In this document: piece by piece, positions 44,772 through 56,590 of the stretch
Layout: the number at the start of each line of letters is the position of its first letter
Numbering within the stretch: the stretch's first letter is position 1
Assembly (NCBI GenBank): GCA_033977485.1
Contig: CM066995.1
Coordinates: 53,071,162 to 53,135,161, forward strand
Source: Hydrangea macrophylla
Taxonomy: Eukaryota; Streptophyta; Magnoliopsida; Cornales; Hydrangeaceae
Reading direction: 5' to 3'
DNA: 64,000 nt
Translations under genes and position numbers: made by a program
The notes under the pieces: generated by a model
Database searches by the model: none
Told to the model about the DNA's origin: nothing
The model's input: only the letters and a program-made list of their open reading frames with translations

Positions 44772-45623
44772 TCATAATCCACTACATCTAAGACCTAAAC
44801 TATCTAGATGACGATCAAAGACTTTCTGTGGCAAAGCCTTTGTAAAGTGATCCGCAATGTTGTCTATTGTGGCAATCTTGGTAACAATCACATCTCCATG
44901 CTGGACTATATCTCGAATGAGATGATACTTCCTTTCTATGTGCTTTCCCTTTCCGTGGTTCCTTGGCTCCTTGGACTGAGCCACTGCCCCACTATTATTG
45001 CAGAATAGCATAATAGGTGACAATGATGCTGGTACAACCCCGAGTTCCATAAGGAACTTCTTGAGCCAAACAACTTCCTTTGTGGCTTCACAAGCTGCTA
45101 TATACTCAGCTTCCGTAGTTGAATCTGCAATGCATTTTTGCTTAATGCTCCTCCAACTAACAGCACCAGCTCTGAGGGTAAAGAGATGTCCGGACGTCGA
45201 CTTTCTCAAATCTTTATCCGACATAAAGTCCGAGTCAGTGTATCCCACTAGAATTAACTCATCGCCGCCATACATAAGCTTGTAATCTTTAGTCCTTCTC
45301 AAGTACTTAAGAATGTGCTTGATGGCTGTCCAGTGCTTTGGACCTGGATTCGACTGATACCTGCTAACCATGCCAATGGCAAAGCAGATATCTGGTCTAG
45401 AGCATAACATTGCATACATGAGACTTCCCACTACCGAGGCATAGGGAACTCCTGCCATGCAATTCCTCTCCTCTTGTGTCTTAGGATAGTGGTCCTTGGA
45501 GAACGCTAAACCATGCTTGAAAGGTAATAAAACATTCTTCGAATTATCAATAGAAAATCTAGTTAGCACCTTTTCGATATAACCAGCTTGAGATAATACC
45601 ATTATCTTTCGCTTACGATTCAA
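44772..45623 (-). pseudogene. pol: C1 RNase H and C-terminal pol
   Basis: This open 283-codon stretch is the C-terminal end of a Copia polyprotein: VGSLMYAMLCSRPDICFAIG, then the RNase H core with GYTDSDFMSDK, STSGHLFTL, DSTTEAEYIAA and KHIERKYHLIRD, ending NIADHFTKALPQ. The catalytic Asp/Glu/Asp pattern of RNase H is visible. A frameshift at about 45625-45645 separates it from the RT part. It ends a few bases before the polypurine tract. The initial Met is an artefact of the break. Confidence 0.92.
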
Positions 45624-46866
45624 GGATATAGCTTGCCTATCCTAGATCCTTCATATTGAGAGTACTAGTTAGCCAAACCTTGATTGATGACAATGCCCCT
45701 ACATCATTCCCAATTAGTAGAATGTCATCAACATAAAGCACAAGAAAAGCTACCACTTTACCTTCACATTTCTTGTATACACAAGGTTCATCCAGATTTT
45801 GAATGAAACCAAACGACTTAACCGCTTGGTCAAATCGAATGTTCCAGCTCCTGGATGCCTGCTTAAGCCCATAAATGGACTGTTACAACTTGCATACCAA
45901 GTTACCTTTTTCGCCAGCTATGAACCCTTCTGGTTGCTGCATATAGATGTCTTTCTCAAGATCGCCATTCAAAAATGTAGTCCTAATGTCCATCTGCCAG
46001 ATCTCATAATACAGGCATGCGACAATGGATAAGAGAATTCTGATGGACTTTAGCATGGCTACCGATGAGAAGGTTTCCTCATAGTCAATGCCCTCTCTTT
46101 GAGTATAACCTTTCGCTACGTGCCTTGCCTTAAAGGTATCAACCTTTATATTAGATCCTCTTTTCTTCTTGTAGACCCACTTACAGCTAATGGGTTTAAT
46201 ATTTGCTGGAAGTTCTACAAGATCCCAAACCTGATTGGAATCCATAGATTCTAATTTAGCCTTCATAGCTTTAACCCAATGAACTGAGTCAGCATCAGCC
46301 ATTGCCTCTTCATAGGTGGCAGGATCAGATTCAGATTCTATGGAGACAACTGTAAAAACTTCTCCTAAGAACATGTATCTGTCAGGCTGGCTGACCATCC
46401 TCCCACTATGATGAGGTACCCGTGTGGAAATGGGTGAAGATGTGGTATTTTCTTGTCTTACATTATTTTCAATTGTTAGAGGAATAGAGGGCTCTCCATC
46501 TATTTCTCTTAGATCTATCATTCCTTTAGGTTTATGGTTCATGATATAATCATCCAAGAAAACATTATTTGTACTAACAAACACTTTCTGTTCTCTTGGA
46601 TCATAAAAAATACCATTCATAAGTGCCCTTTGGATACCTAGAAAGTAACATACTTCTGATCTAGTTTCTAATTTGCTCATCTTTCCTTTCAGCACATGTG
46701 CTGGACACCCCCATATCTGGAGATGTTACAAAGAGGGATTTTGTCCAATCCACATCTCTCGTGGTGTCTTAGGAATAGATTTTCTTGGAACTAGATTTAG
46801 TATGTACATAGTGGTTTCTAAAGCACAGCCCCAAAGAAATAATGGCAACTCCGAATAACTTATCAT
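45624..46866 (-). pseudogene. pol: C1 reverse transcriptase
   Basis: From the end of the integrase region (LKGKMSKLETRSEVCYFLG) a linker follows, then RT with NQVWDLVELPANIKPISCKW, GYTQREGIDYEETFSSVA, QMDIRTTFLNGDLEKDIYM, a stop (45883), then QSIYGLKQASRSW and the active site LYVDDILLIGND (about 45720-45745). Further stops lie in MKDLG*ASYILES. The protein would copy element RNA into DNA inside virus-like particles. The YVDD residues are intact, but the frame is not. Confidence 0.92.
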
Positions 46867-47603
46867 CTACCTAGTCATGCCTAAAAGAGTCCAGTTCCTT
46901 CTCTCTGCTACACCGTCCTGCTGAGGCGTACCAGGTGCAGTCAACTGTGACAGAATCCTATTCTGTACGAGGTGATCAATAAAATCATTAGAGAAGTACT
47001 CGCAATCTCTATTAGATCGAATGGCCTTGATATGTGTACCCAATTGCTTTTCCATTTTAGCCCTAAACTCTTTGAACTTCCAAAGGATTCAGACTTGTGC
47101 TGCATTAGGTACACATATTCATACCTAGAATGGTCATCAGTAAATGTAATGAAATACTCATAACCATCCCTGGCTCTAATATTTATTGGTCTACATACAG
47201 TAGTATGTAGTAATTCTGACAATGCATTGGTCCTGTTGCCCTTTGCGAGAAAAGGGCCTTTTGGTCATTTTACCCTCTAAACTGATTCACAGACTTTCAT
47301 TGGTTCGAGAACCAAATAGCCTAAGATCGTTTCTTTGACTAGTCTGCCAATCCTATTTAGATTGATAAGACCTTGCCTTATATGCCAAAGCCTTGTTCGA
47401 TTAGAGGAAGGATCCTTTCTTTTAGATGGTACAGTTACCACCGAGTTATTAAGTTCTATGGAAGGATCCTTTCTTTTAGATGGTACAGTTACCACCGAGT
47501 TATTAAGTTCCATGTTAGAATCCCTAAAAAAAATTGGAGTAATCACATACAAACCATTCATCTTAATACCATAACATACAATAGAACCATTTCTTTTGAT
47601 CAC
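46867..47603 (-). pseudogene. pol: C1 pre-integrase and integrase domain
   Basis: Starting with the GAG-pre-integrase region (MNGLYVITP, RLWHIRQGLINL), then FITFTDDHSRYEYVYLM, a frameshift near 47085, and QLTAPGTPQQDGVAERRN. The second catalytic Asp of the integrase is replaced by Asn (IRSNRDCEY instead of the usual S-D-R-G-G-E-Y). Stops lie at 47277-47279 and just downstream. A 54-bp tandem duplication (47406-47513) repeats ELNNSVVTVPSKRKDPS. The integrase is certainly inactive. Confidence 0.88.
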
Positions 47604-47607
47604 AACT

Positions 47608-48789
47608 TCAGTTCAAAAAGAGAAAGAAATAATTTTTATTTGAAAGTTCTGAAACTGAAATTAAATTACGTCTCCTTAAAGGGACATAAAGTACATCTGA
47701 TAAGACTAAAGTCTTATTGTCTGGAAATTCTAAAACTACTACTCCTATTGCAACCATAGAAACAGTTGCGCTAGAACCTAGATTAAGCACGATCTCCCCA
47801 TCACTGCACCTCTTGTTTGATGTGAACCCCTTCAACGAATTACATATATGGTTAGTCACACTAGAATCAATGCACCAAGTGTTCGAAGTATCCATTATAA
47901 AACTTACTTCATTCAACAGTGATTCGATCATACCTTGAGCTCTTGTAGCTAAGAATTTCGGACAGTTCATCTTCCAGTGGCCTTTGTCCCCGCATTGGAA
48001 ACACTTTCCTTTGCCTTGATCACCCGAATTCCCCTTACCTTTACCCTTACCCTTAGATTTTGCAATCTTTGGGATTGGTCCAACACTTAGACCACCAGTG
48101 CCAGCCTTCTTCTTTTCTTTTTTGCCTTTCAGCGCAGATCAGGAAGAGGAAGAGTTTTTCTCAACATTCAAAATATTGCCCCCAGGTTTGATCGCCCCAT
48201 CTACTGACTGAAGAGAGCTCATCAGTTCGCTAATAGAAAAATTCATTTGATTCATATTGTAATTAAGTTTAAATTGAGCGAATGATTGAGGCAGCGAGTT
48301 GAGGATCATGTCAACTTGGGTCTGTGCGTCAATGTTGGCACCCAGAGTCTCCAGTTCATTTAAATATCCAATCATTTTTAAAACGCGCTCTCTGATTGGC
48401 GTTCCTTCCAACATTTTCGCACTCATTATCTTTTGCATGGCAATTTGTCTAGCAGGTCTGCCATGCTCCCTAAACATTTCTTTGAGGGAGGTTATGATGG
48501 CACTAGCGGAATCATTCGTTTGGTACTGGTGTTGCAACTCACCGGTCATAGAGGCTACTATGTAGCAACGAGCCACCGCATTCGATTTCTTCCACTTGTC
48601 GAACTCGCGTCTGGTATTTGCAGAAGCATTTGCCATGGGTTCTGCAGGGCATGGGGTAATGAGAACATATATGTGATCCTCCATAGTTAAAATATTGTCC
48701 AGATTATGTTTCCATTCAGTGTAGTTGTTTCTAGTTAGTTTATTCAGTGTGAGTATGGTTGCAAGTGGACTAAATGCAGATCCAGACAT
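47608..48789 (-). pseudogene. gag-pro: C1 gag and protease
   Basis: The first 216 codons (48789-48139) are a Copia gag: MSGSAFSPLATILTLNKLTR, YTEWKHNLDNIL, MSAKMLEGTPIRERV and LNSLPQSFAQFKLNYN. After a TGA stop the same frame continues with a Lys/Gly-rich stretch, the zinc knuckle CFQCGDKGHWKMNC and the protease, where CIDSSVTNH shows Ser-Val instead of Gly-Ala after the catalytic Asp-Ser. It ends YVPLRRRNLISVSELSNKN at a frameshift. The start ATG at 48787-48789 fits family gag starts. Confidence 0.92.
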
Positions 48790-50266
48790 TATGAATTCTG
48801 AAAAAGAAAAATAGACATTTTAATATGGATATCAAAATTAGACAACACAAAATAAAAGAATCCTTAAAAACTCTTATATTGTAACAAAGTCACCGGAATA
48901 TCGAAACAAAAGAATAAAGCCTCCGTGTGGTGGTCATTATTCGATCTTTCGATTAATCATGACTTGTCCGCTATGCAACTCTTGCAAAATAGGACATGAC
49001 TCCCGAGATAATTTGATCTCTAAGTTTCTGAATAATGTTCCGTGTGGGATCCCTTATCCATAGCTTAGCTAGAGTGTACCATTAACTAGGATCCAATCAC
49101 AACCACCTCAAGTAGGGCCTCAGTGTGGTGGTCACCCTCTAACATGTCTGATTGATCCTATCCGTAGGAAGTTCACATCTAGTAACCAATGAGTAGTGTA
49201 CCCTTCGTATAGAATGATCACCCCTGACGGAGTGACATAAAATGCACTACTCTTTTTACAGTGAACCGTTAATGGAATGTCTGCTAATGAGTTAATAATA
49301 GTTTTTTATTTTTATTTTAGAAAACTCGTTTTTGCATGCATGTAGTAACAATATTTAAAAAACGCTAGTCACAAACAAGCATATAAAAATGAAAAACTAA
49401 AATTGAAATAAAAACATTCAATAATGCCTCTATCTCCCATGTCTCTATCTTCATAGATCCATCTTGGTTTGGTCGCCTCTGGCTCCATCATCATGGATGA
49501 CGGCTTCTCGCTCCATCTTCATGGATATTACTAATTCTATTACATTGGTCCTATGCTTCTTTCGAAGCTTACAATTTATCTAGAAAAGAAAATAGCAATA
49601 AATATAAAAAGGCAAGGGAAACTGGTGAGACTCTCCTATTCGCAGGAATGGAGTCGCAGCACCCTTTACATATGCCTCAAAACCAAACCAATATTAAAAT
49701 AATCACCAATCACAAACAATAAATACAAAACTTAAAATTTGATCTTGGTGCCATGGGAGACAGCAGACTAATCCCTACTGCAAAAGGGTTAGTTGAACAC
49801 ATCCACGCATATATACAAAAAAAAAATATGTCTATTGGAACCCCTAATTGATTCGCATATTCCATAAACTCTTTATGAAAGAATTAGAACATAAAACCAG
49901 CATCATTGGTTTTCTGTCACCTTCTATCGATCGATTCAATCGATTGAACTTAAGATTTCAAAGATAGATTTAAAATTTTTTAGAATGTTATAATAAATAA
50001 AAAAAATAAATTTTCAAAACTTTTAAAATGTGAAAAACAACTGGACAGAGAAATAGTTTCGATCGAACAGAACAAAGTTTGATCGCTTGAATTCAGATAG
50101 TTTCGATCGATCGAAACTGCCATGCATCCAATGCATTCACAGATTTGTTTTCTGTTGATAAAACACTGCAGAAATAGATTTGTGATGATGTAGTTTCAAA
50201 AAAAGTCCCAAAACATGTAAATCAAAACTAGTGTTCTAAAACGCATCTATAGATCCAAATAAGCGA
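48790..50266 (-). other. C1 untranslated leader between PBS and gag
   Basis: About 1.5 kb without a coding frame. Two copies of GTGTGGTGGTCA-type sequence (about 48925 and 49115, plus strand) and clusters of CGATCGAT palindromes (49924-49950 and 50060-50115) are the only structure seen. A long leader is common in Copia elements of this size. Confidence 0.75.
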
Positions 50267-50279
50267 GGCTCTGATACCA
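50267..50279 (-). other. C1 primer-binding site (initiator tRNA-Met)
   Basis: The minus strand reads TGGTATCAGAGCC two bases after the 5' LTR end. It is complementary to the 3' end of initiator tRNA-Met and fixes the minus orientation of the element. Confidence 0.9.
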
Positions 50280-50281
50280 AT

Positions 50282-51775
50282 TGATGGAGTTAGGTTTCAA
50301 AAAATCTAAATATATGCACAGTGGAAAATCAGTTTCAAAAACTCATTGGCATGCCCGGATCTACTACTTATCAACTCTATAGATGCGTAGGGAGAGGGGA
50401 CAAGAATGCTACCTTGAGGTCTTGAACCCAATTCTGAATTCTTCAACTTCTAACAGCCTCCTCTAGATGATCTTCACTCTTATGTCTCCTATGAATGATC
50501 CCGGAATGGCTAGGGTTGGTGGGAACCGAAATATAGAGGATATAGAAGGTTTGGAAATACTGAAATAGTTTCTGCAGCTCTAGGATAGTAAAAATGACGA
50601 TTCAAGAACATTGTACGCAGCTGCCCTATTTATAGATTTCCAAAAACCGACTTTAAGCTTTCGATCGATCGAAGCATTTTCGTTTAATCTAACCTTCAAT
50701 CGATTGAAGCAAGTTCGATCGACCGAAGTGAATAGAGTCCAATCGATCGAAACAAGCTCAATCGATCGAACCTTCAATCAATTGAAACTCTTTCAATCAA
50801 ATGGTTCATCATCCTCATATGCCTCTCCAAGCATTTTGGCAGAACTAAGAGTGGGACCTCCTAGGTTGTTTATTGTTGGCTCAGATCAGTTATTAATTCT
50901 CATGATCAGCAAATTAACTAATTGATCTGTTAACATTTACTCCACTACAAAATGATAACTACACTCCAACGCTAAAGAACAAATCCGAAGTGATAACTAG
51001 ACTTGTATGGTGTACTAATGTCCCTCTTCCGTCAGCATTCATAATCATATTCAAGTAGTCGAATAACTGTTATTGACAACCTGAATGATGATTACATCTT
51101 TCATTCCATGAGTCCCATTCACCTCTTATGATTACCAAACATGTTGATAACTACTGCAATTCTCAGTTATCAACTCGGTGACATTCTCGAGGGAATGTTT
51201 ACTCTTTATAAGAGGATAGATTTTATCATGACAATGTGTGTTCACAACCCTATGAATATAATATACCTAAGATACCTAGGTGTTGATCTTGCAAGACCTC
51301 ACTGATTGGTAAGTCAAAGCAGTCACATCTATAGTCAATGTCCATAATTGTTTCATGATTGAGAACACGTACCTTATACAAGTTATGAGTTCCTATCAAC
51401 TGTTGACAGTTTTATATGCCAATAGGAATCTCATGGTCCGTCAATGCACTATAAGCATTAGCATATTAACTAAGAGTCACACTCTAGTGATTGAGATTCA
51501 TCACTTCGTCCAATGGTAGTTAATAATGCTACAGTGTATACCTAATGAGATATCCAATCTCATTATCCACTGTGACAAGTTTTAAGTATCAAAGAATAGT
51601 AATTCATATCTCACTTGTATATATCTCATACACACACGAATTACCTACTATGATACTTAAGGATTATATCAATCATCTCATGACACATACATAAAGAAAT
51701 GTAAATATGATATCCATATATAAAATTCCAAATGTTAAATACATAAAGACTGGGTTTGAGGGCACAATCCCAACA
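50282..51775 (-). mobile_element. C1: Copia 5' LTR
   Basis: This is the intact 1494-bp LTR, TGATGGAGTTAG to ACAATCCCAACA on the plus strand. The TATA box on the minus strand is TATAAATA (50627-50634). A cluster of TTCGATCGATCGAA-type palindromes (50661-50790) is 30-150 bp upstream of it. CTTCA (51776-51780) matches ATTCA before 18536 with one mismatch and is the target duplication. An open frame at 50611-50925 has no domain. Confidence 0.93.
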
Positions 51776-52198
51776 CTTCATACTATGATTCAAAGTACGT
51801 ACGGATCTTTCCTTGTATGTGACATTCTCATGGATCTCTATGTCATTGAAATCAAAAGCGTGTGAAGGATTACCCTTGTATTCTCTCAACATACTGATGT
51901 GAAAGACATTATCTACTCCAGATAACTTTGGTGGTAATGCAAGTTGATATGCTACTTTTCCAACGCGTTCCAGTATCTCAAGCGGTCCAATGAAAGGAGG
52001 TGACAACTTACTTATCTTTTGTCCAAAATGTACTACTCCTTGAATTGGCAAAAATTTCAAGATTACGTGATCTCCGACAGCGAACTATCTGTCCTTCCTA
52101 TGTTTGCCTACATGGCTCTTCTATCTACTCTGTGCGGCACACATCATTTCTTTCACAACTATTATCTTCTCGTTGGTCTCCCTAACCAAGTCTGGTCA
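51776..52198 (-). pseudogene. pol: T1 pol: integrase C-terminal part, fragment
   Basis: The minus strand encodes a Tekay integrase C-terminus: TRLG-type start equivalent to [11 protein letters not shown] in T2, then [52 protein letters not shown] and VTYKERSVRTLNHSM. Stops and a shift occur in the first third. The frame ends at the C1 insertion and resumes at 18535. On the right it is cut at 52198 by the E3 LTR, so the rest of T1 must lie beyond E3. Confidence 0.9.
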
Positions 52199-55100
52199 TG
52201 TAGACACCCCATTTTGTTGGCTATCAGATTTAGGAGACCCATAGCTTGGTGGTTCACAATGATCGAAAAGACTCAGAATGGACACCTGGAAGTTAGTTCT
52301 ATCTCTCAAAAAGCCCAGAATGACCAAAATGCCTCGAAAGCCCAAAAACTCCCAGATTTTGACCGAAAAGTTCTGGAGACATGCTATGTCATAAATAAAG
52401 TCATAAAATGAGTTTTTAAGCGAAACCAGATGAAATCGTCAGTTCCCAGAGACACCTAGAAGTTCCAGAAGTTCTCGGAAAGTCCCCTTTGACTAGTTTG
52501 ACCAAGGTTTGACCAAGGTTAGACCAAAGTCGTCCGAATTCGCCGAAAAGTTCTGGGATCATTCTAGATCATGTGGAAAGTATTAAAATGAGTTTCAAAA
52601 GAAAATCGAACGAAAACGTCAGCTCCTGGGAGCTCCCAGAGGTTTCCAGAACTTCCCGGGAATCCCAAGTTTGACCAGTTTGACCAAGAATTGACTTTTA
52701 AGCCAGAGCACCGTATCATTTTTTAAAAATTTTTCATGGATACTAGAGGTCAATAGCTTTCCAACGGTATATCGCACATAATTTTTGGATTTAAAAATGA
52801 ATTTTTGAAGGCGAAAAAGGCGATTAAATCGGCTTTTATCACGAATATCGCAAAACTTTTCAAAGTGACCTATCTCCGAACTATTGTTTATGTAAAGTAG
52901 ACTCCATTACCTTTCCTACGGTATATCACAAGCTCAGTTTGGAGTTCGTATGCATTTTTTGTGAATTTCAGACGAAATAGGGCCTTTTCGAGAATACTGG
53001 AACCTCTGGGGGCCTAAAAGGAAATATCTGGACGAATGAGGAGCAGTGTCGCAGCGGCACTGGCCCACCGCCGCCGCGGCACACTCCTCCAGAATAGTAC
53101 ACTTTTGTAAATATTTTTGGGGGTCCATTTTGATTAATTAGAAATTAAAACGACATAGTTCTATGTTTTCATATGTTTAGGACCAATGGGAGTACTTTCT
53201 AAATCCCAAATCCACCCCACATTGGCCTATATAAACCCCCTTTGACTACTCATTTTGGGGGTGCCAAATACAAGCTTTGAGAAGTTTAGAGAGAAAATTG
53301 TAGAGATAAGGTTAGAATAGAGAGAAAGGAAGCTTCCTTCATTGATTTTTCAAGCAAGAAAGTGAGTTTTATAACATTGTTTTCACTTCATTACTCCTAT
53401 TTACTTCTATTTACTTCACACTCAACACACCCAACTACCATTCTAGTGGGTATTTTAGAGAGAGAAAGCTATTTCCATGTCCAAAGTCACCATACATGAG
53501 TGAAACATCAAGCTACAAGTCCAATACATCATTGAATATCATCTATTGATTGTTTATATGTTTGCTTGCTTACTTTGATGTTCACCTCTTCTCATCTCAT
53601 TTCTTTTTCTTTTCTTTATTTACTTACTAGTCTATCATCATCTAGATGATGACATGAAGTTTGAGGTGAGTGAATCCTTATGGATAGTAGCTCTTGACCT
53701 CAAAAACATGTTTGATAGATGATGATTTCAACTTCAATACATTCCTATGTATTCTTGAAGTTGTCTTCAAAATGGAAACAATGCTTTCCAATAATCTTGG
53801 AGGTTCTTGATGTGAGTCAAATGTTGATATTCAAAGTGGTCATAATCTCCATTTAAGTGCTGAAAATGTACTTTCAAAACCCCTATTTCAAAACCCTTAA
53901 AACCCCCAATATTGGGATTCCAAGAAATAAACCTTATTTCTCTCAAAGAACTTTCAAAACAGTGAGTAATTTGACTTCAATGATTTCTCTAGAACTCAAT
54001 ACTTGATGTATGAATGCAAGACCACTTGGAAAATCTTCCTAACTCATTGGAGAACACCCATGATTTTTGGTTTGACTTGGAGATGCATGGAAATGTTCCA
54101 TTTCGGTCCAAACATTCTCTCCAGGTATTCTGCCTCTTCTGTCACAGCAGCTTGGTTGACTTTCAATCTGTTTTACAGAACATTTTTCCAAAAGAGGTGG
54201 TCCCAACTCATTTTCCCCTTAAAATAAAGTGTCTTAGGAAACTTTCTGTATGAAATGGACCCCTAGATCATTCGTTTTCATTTTCTAATATTTTTTTGAC
54301 ATTTCAGTCGATAGTACGAACTCTGTTTCTGAGTAACCTCTATTGTTCATTTGATTTCTCTGAATCTGTAATAGTTATTAAGGATTGGCTTTTTGGGTTA
54401 TGTTCTAGACACAATAAGGAAGATCTCCATAAACAATCATGCATTGAAAACACTCCTAACCCCTCTTTTCAATTTCCAAAAGATCATAATACTATTCTGT
54501 CCACTATTCATAGCAAGCACACTTTCACTTCCATCCTTTGATTTGATGCTCACATGCACTCCAAATTAGCTCATTTCTTAGGAAGTAGTTCATACTACAT
54601 TTGTACATCTACCATGACGATTTCATTCATTCATACATTGACATTCTAGACTTCTAAGTCATTCTAGAAATCCATGAACACAAAACACACTACAACCTTG
54701 GCACATTTTAGATACATACATTGCATCCATGCAAAGATTTGGGGCTTTTGTGACTCCTAATCTAAGAAGATTATAAGGAATGAACTCGATCATACGTTCA
54801 ATCTTCCCCTCGATCTAATCATCCTTTCTCATCCCTTTCGGGGATTGAGAGGTCTTCTTTTTCTCAAAGATTAACATGCATCATTCTAGCTTGCTAAGCA
54901 TATTTTAATCTCTTTGATTATTTGTTTCAATAGCAATTCATGTCCCCTTTAGATTAGGAAGTCTTGTTTATTTGATATATGATTAGACGATTTTTCTTAG
55001 GTTTGTTTGTGTAATCTTTCACTTTGTATTGTGTGATATTTGGATTAGATTTTATGAATGATATCTTATCTTTTGAACTTCCATTTTAAAATTCTTGTGT

Positions 55101-55432
55101 GATTTAATATACTATCATAGTATTAATTATCGAACCAAATATAGTAAAAGATGATTATTTGGATGCTAATTGAGGCCCGTCGAGAGACGGGGCGAGTTGA
55201 GGGTGTTTTAGTCGTGACAAAGGCTCCTTCTTCTCTAGTACCAAAACCTCGAGCCAAGTTCTTTGGTTATGAAAGGCCGGTACCCTTTATCCGTTTGGGT
55301 GAGTCAAATTAGGTTTCTTGGTTCCTTAAAGACCAAGTGGCAACTCTGTATCTATTTTCAACAGACCTTTTCATTTTCCTTTCAAAACGATCTCAAAACA
55401 AGAAACAAGAGGTGGAATTCCGCGTGTCCACA
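52199..55432 (+). mobile_element. E3: 5' LTR
   Basis: This 3234-bp LTR runs from TGTAGACACCCC to CGCGTGTCCACA and is similar over its whole visible overlap to 62077-64000. TATA box TATATAA at 53228-53234, followed by GAGAAGTTTAGAGAG leader sequence. A GC-rich cluster (GCCGCCGCGGCAC) lies at 53040-53095. Several TTGACCAAG repeats occur at 52490-52690. The ends match E1/E2 (TGTAGACACC and TCCACA), but the body is different. Presumed target duplication is GGTCA (52194-52198); its partner is outside the window. Confidence 0.92.
53228..53234 (+). promoter_or_regulatory. TATA box of E3 5' LTR
   Basis: TATATAA in the context GGCCTATATAAACCCCC, repeated exactly in the 3' LTR at 63138-63144. The A/G-rich leader begins about 50 bp downstream. 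Equivalent boxes in relatives: E1 17570-17576 (minus), E2 31828-31834. Confidence 0.8.
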
Positions 55433-55435
55433 ATC

Positions 55436-55454
55436 TGGCGACTCTGCTGGGGAT
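55436..55454 (+). other. E3 primer-binding site (tRNA-Arg type)
   Basis: TGGCGACTCTGCTGGGGAT follows the LTR after three bases. Its complement ends AGAGTCGCCA and extends to tRNA position 58 only, where the T-loop methyl-A normally stops plus-strand synthesis. Beyond it the sequence is unrelated to tRNA. This is the conventional form of the site that is extended in E1 and E2. Confidence 0.85.
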
Positions 55455-55839
55455 ATTTATTTTCAAAACAAAATAATACAGAGGTTTGATTCATAAGAAG
55501 CATCCTTAAAATCATATTTTTACTATGTCTGGTTCACCACATTGCACTTCTGCATTTCCCCCTCCGACTGTGTCTGAAACGCGACGCTGACATTGTTCAG
55601 GTCTTGCTGTGCCAGGGCACAAGTCTCCATTGATACTGTAACTTCCAAGGTATATCAAAAAGAGTAACAACTTCCGTACTATCTCTCCGTGATTACATTG
55701 AGTTGACCTGCCTAGGAACCATAATAAGGATGTCTGCTCTATGTTCACAAAGATATACACCGCAAACCTTGTTGGTTGATCCTAAGACATAGGAGTATGA
55801 AAACTAGCTAGACAGTATGATCACCATCATGTTAAACCT

Positions 55840-56215
55840 GTTTCTCCTAGAAACTCTGTCCAAATATCCCAGATATAACATGTTTTCCCTAGAAACTCTA
55901 TCCATATGTTCCAGATATAACCTGTTTATCCTAGAAACTCTGTCCATATATCCCAGATATAACCTGTTTCTCCCAGAAACTCTGTTCATATATCCTAGAT
56001 ATAACCTGTTTCTTCCAGAAACTCTGTCCATATATCCCAGATATAATCTGTTTCTCCCAAAAACTCTGTCCATATATCCCAGATATAACCTGTTTCTCCT
56101 AGTAACTCTGTTCATATTACCCAGATATAACCGGTTTCTCCCAGAAACCCTGTCCATATATCTCATATATAACCTGTTTCTCCCAGAAATCCTGTCCAAA
56201 CTTTTCGGAATATCC
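55840..56215. repeat. E3 42-bp minisatellite in the leader
   Basis: About nine head-to-tail copies of a 42-bp unit with ACTCTGTCCATATATCCCAG and ATATAACCTGTTTCTCC. Because the period is divisible by three, both strands show an open frame of about 145 codons (minus 55804-56235, plus 55817-56257), each a repeat translation. The sequence between PBS and array (55455-55839) and between array and gag (56216-56590) shows no other feature. Confidence 0.9.
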
Positions 56216-56590
56216 TGGAATTCCCTGTTATTCATCGGTGGTCATACTGGAAAGTAAAGTTAGCACACTCTGTATGGTTGGGATCTTACTTGCTTAACTG
56301 TTATCTGCTAGAAATAGGGGCATCATATAGACTAGGGCTTACATCCGCATGATTCCCTCATTTGCATGCATCGTTCCTGTCAGTCCGCACGCACTGTCTC
56401 AGACAGTCAGTCCACGTTTGTTAGCATCACTATCATTGTCTGTTTAAAGTCATCACTATCAAAATCTGATACAATCCTCTCAAATCTGTAGGGTCACTAT
56501 AGATTCTCAAGGTCAACAGCTGGGTTTTCATCTTAGGTCAGAAATTCAGATAATCGTTTGGTCAGAATCAGCCCGACAACTTATTTCAGC

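Noticed and set aside
45799..48690. Plus-strand frames within C1
   Set aside because: Shadows of the minus-strand Copia polyprotein.
55804..56257. Paired 143- and 146-codon frames in E3
   Set aside because: Same cause: a 42-bp minisatellite read in both directions.
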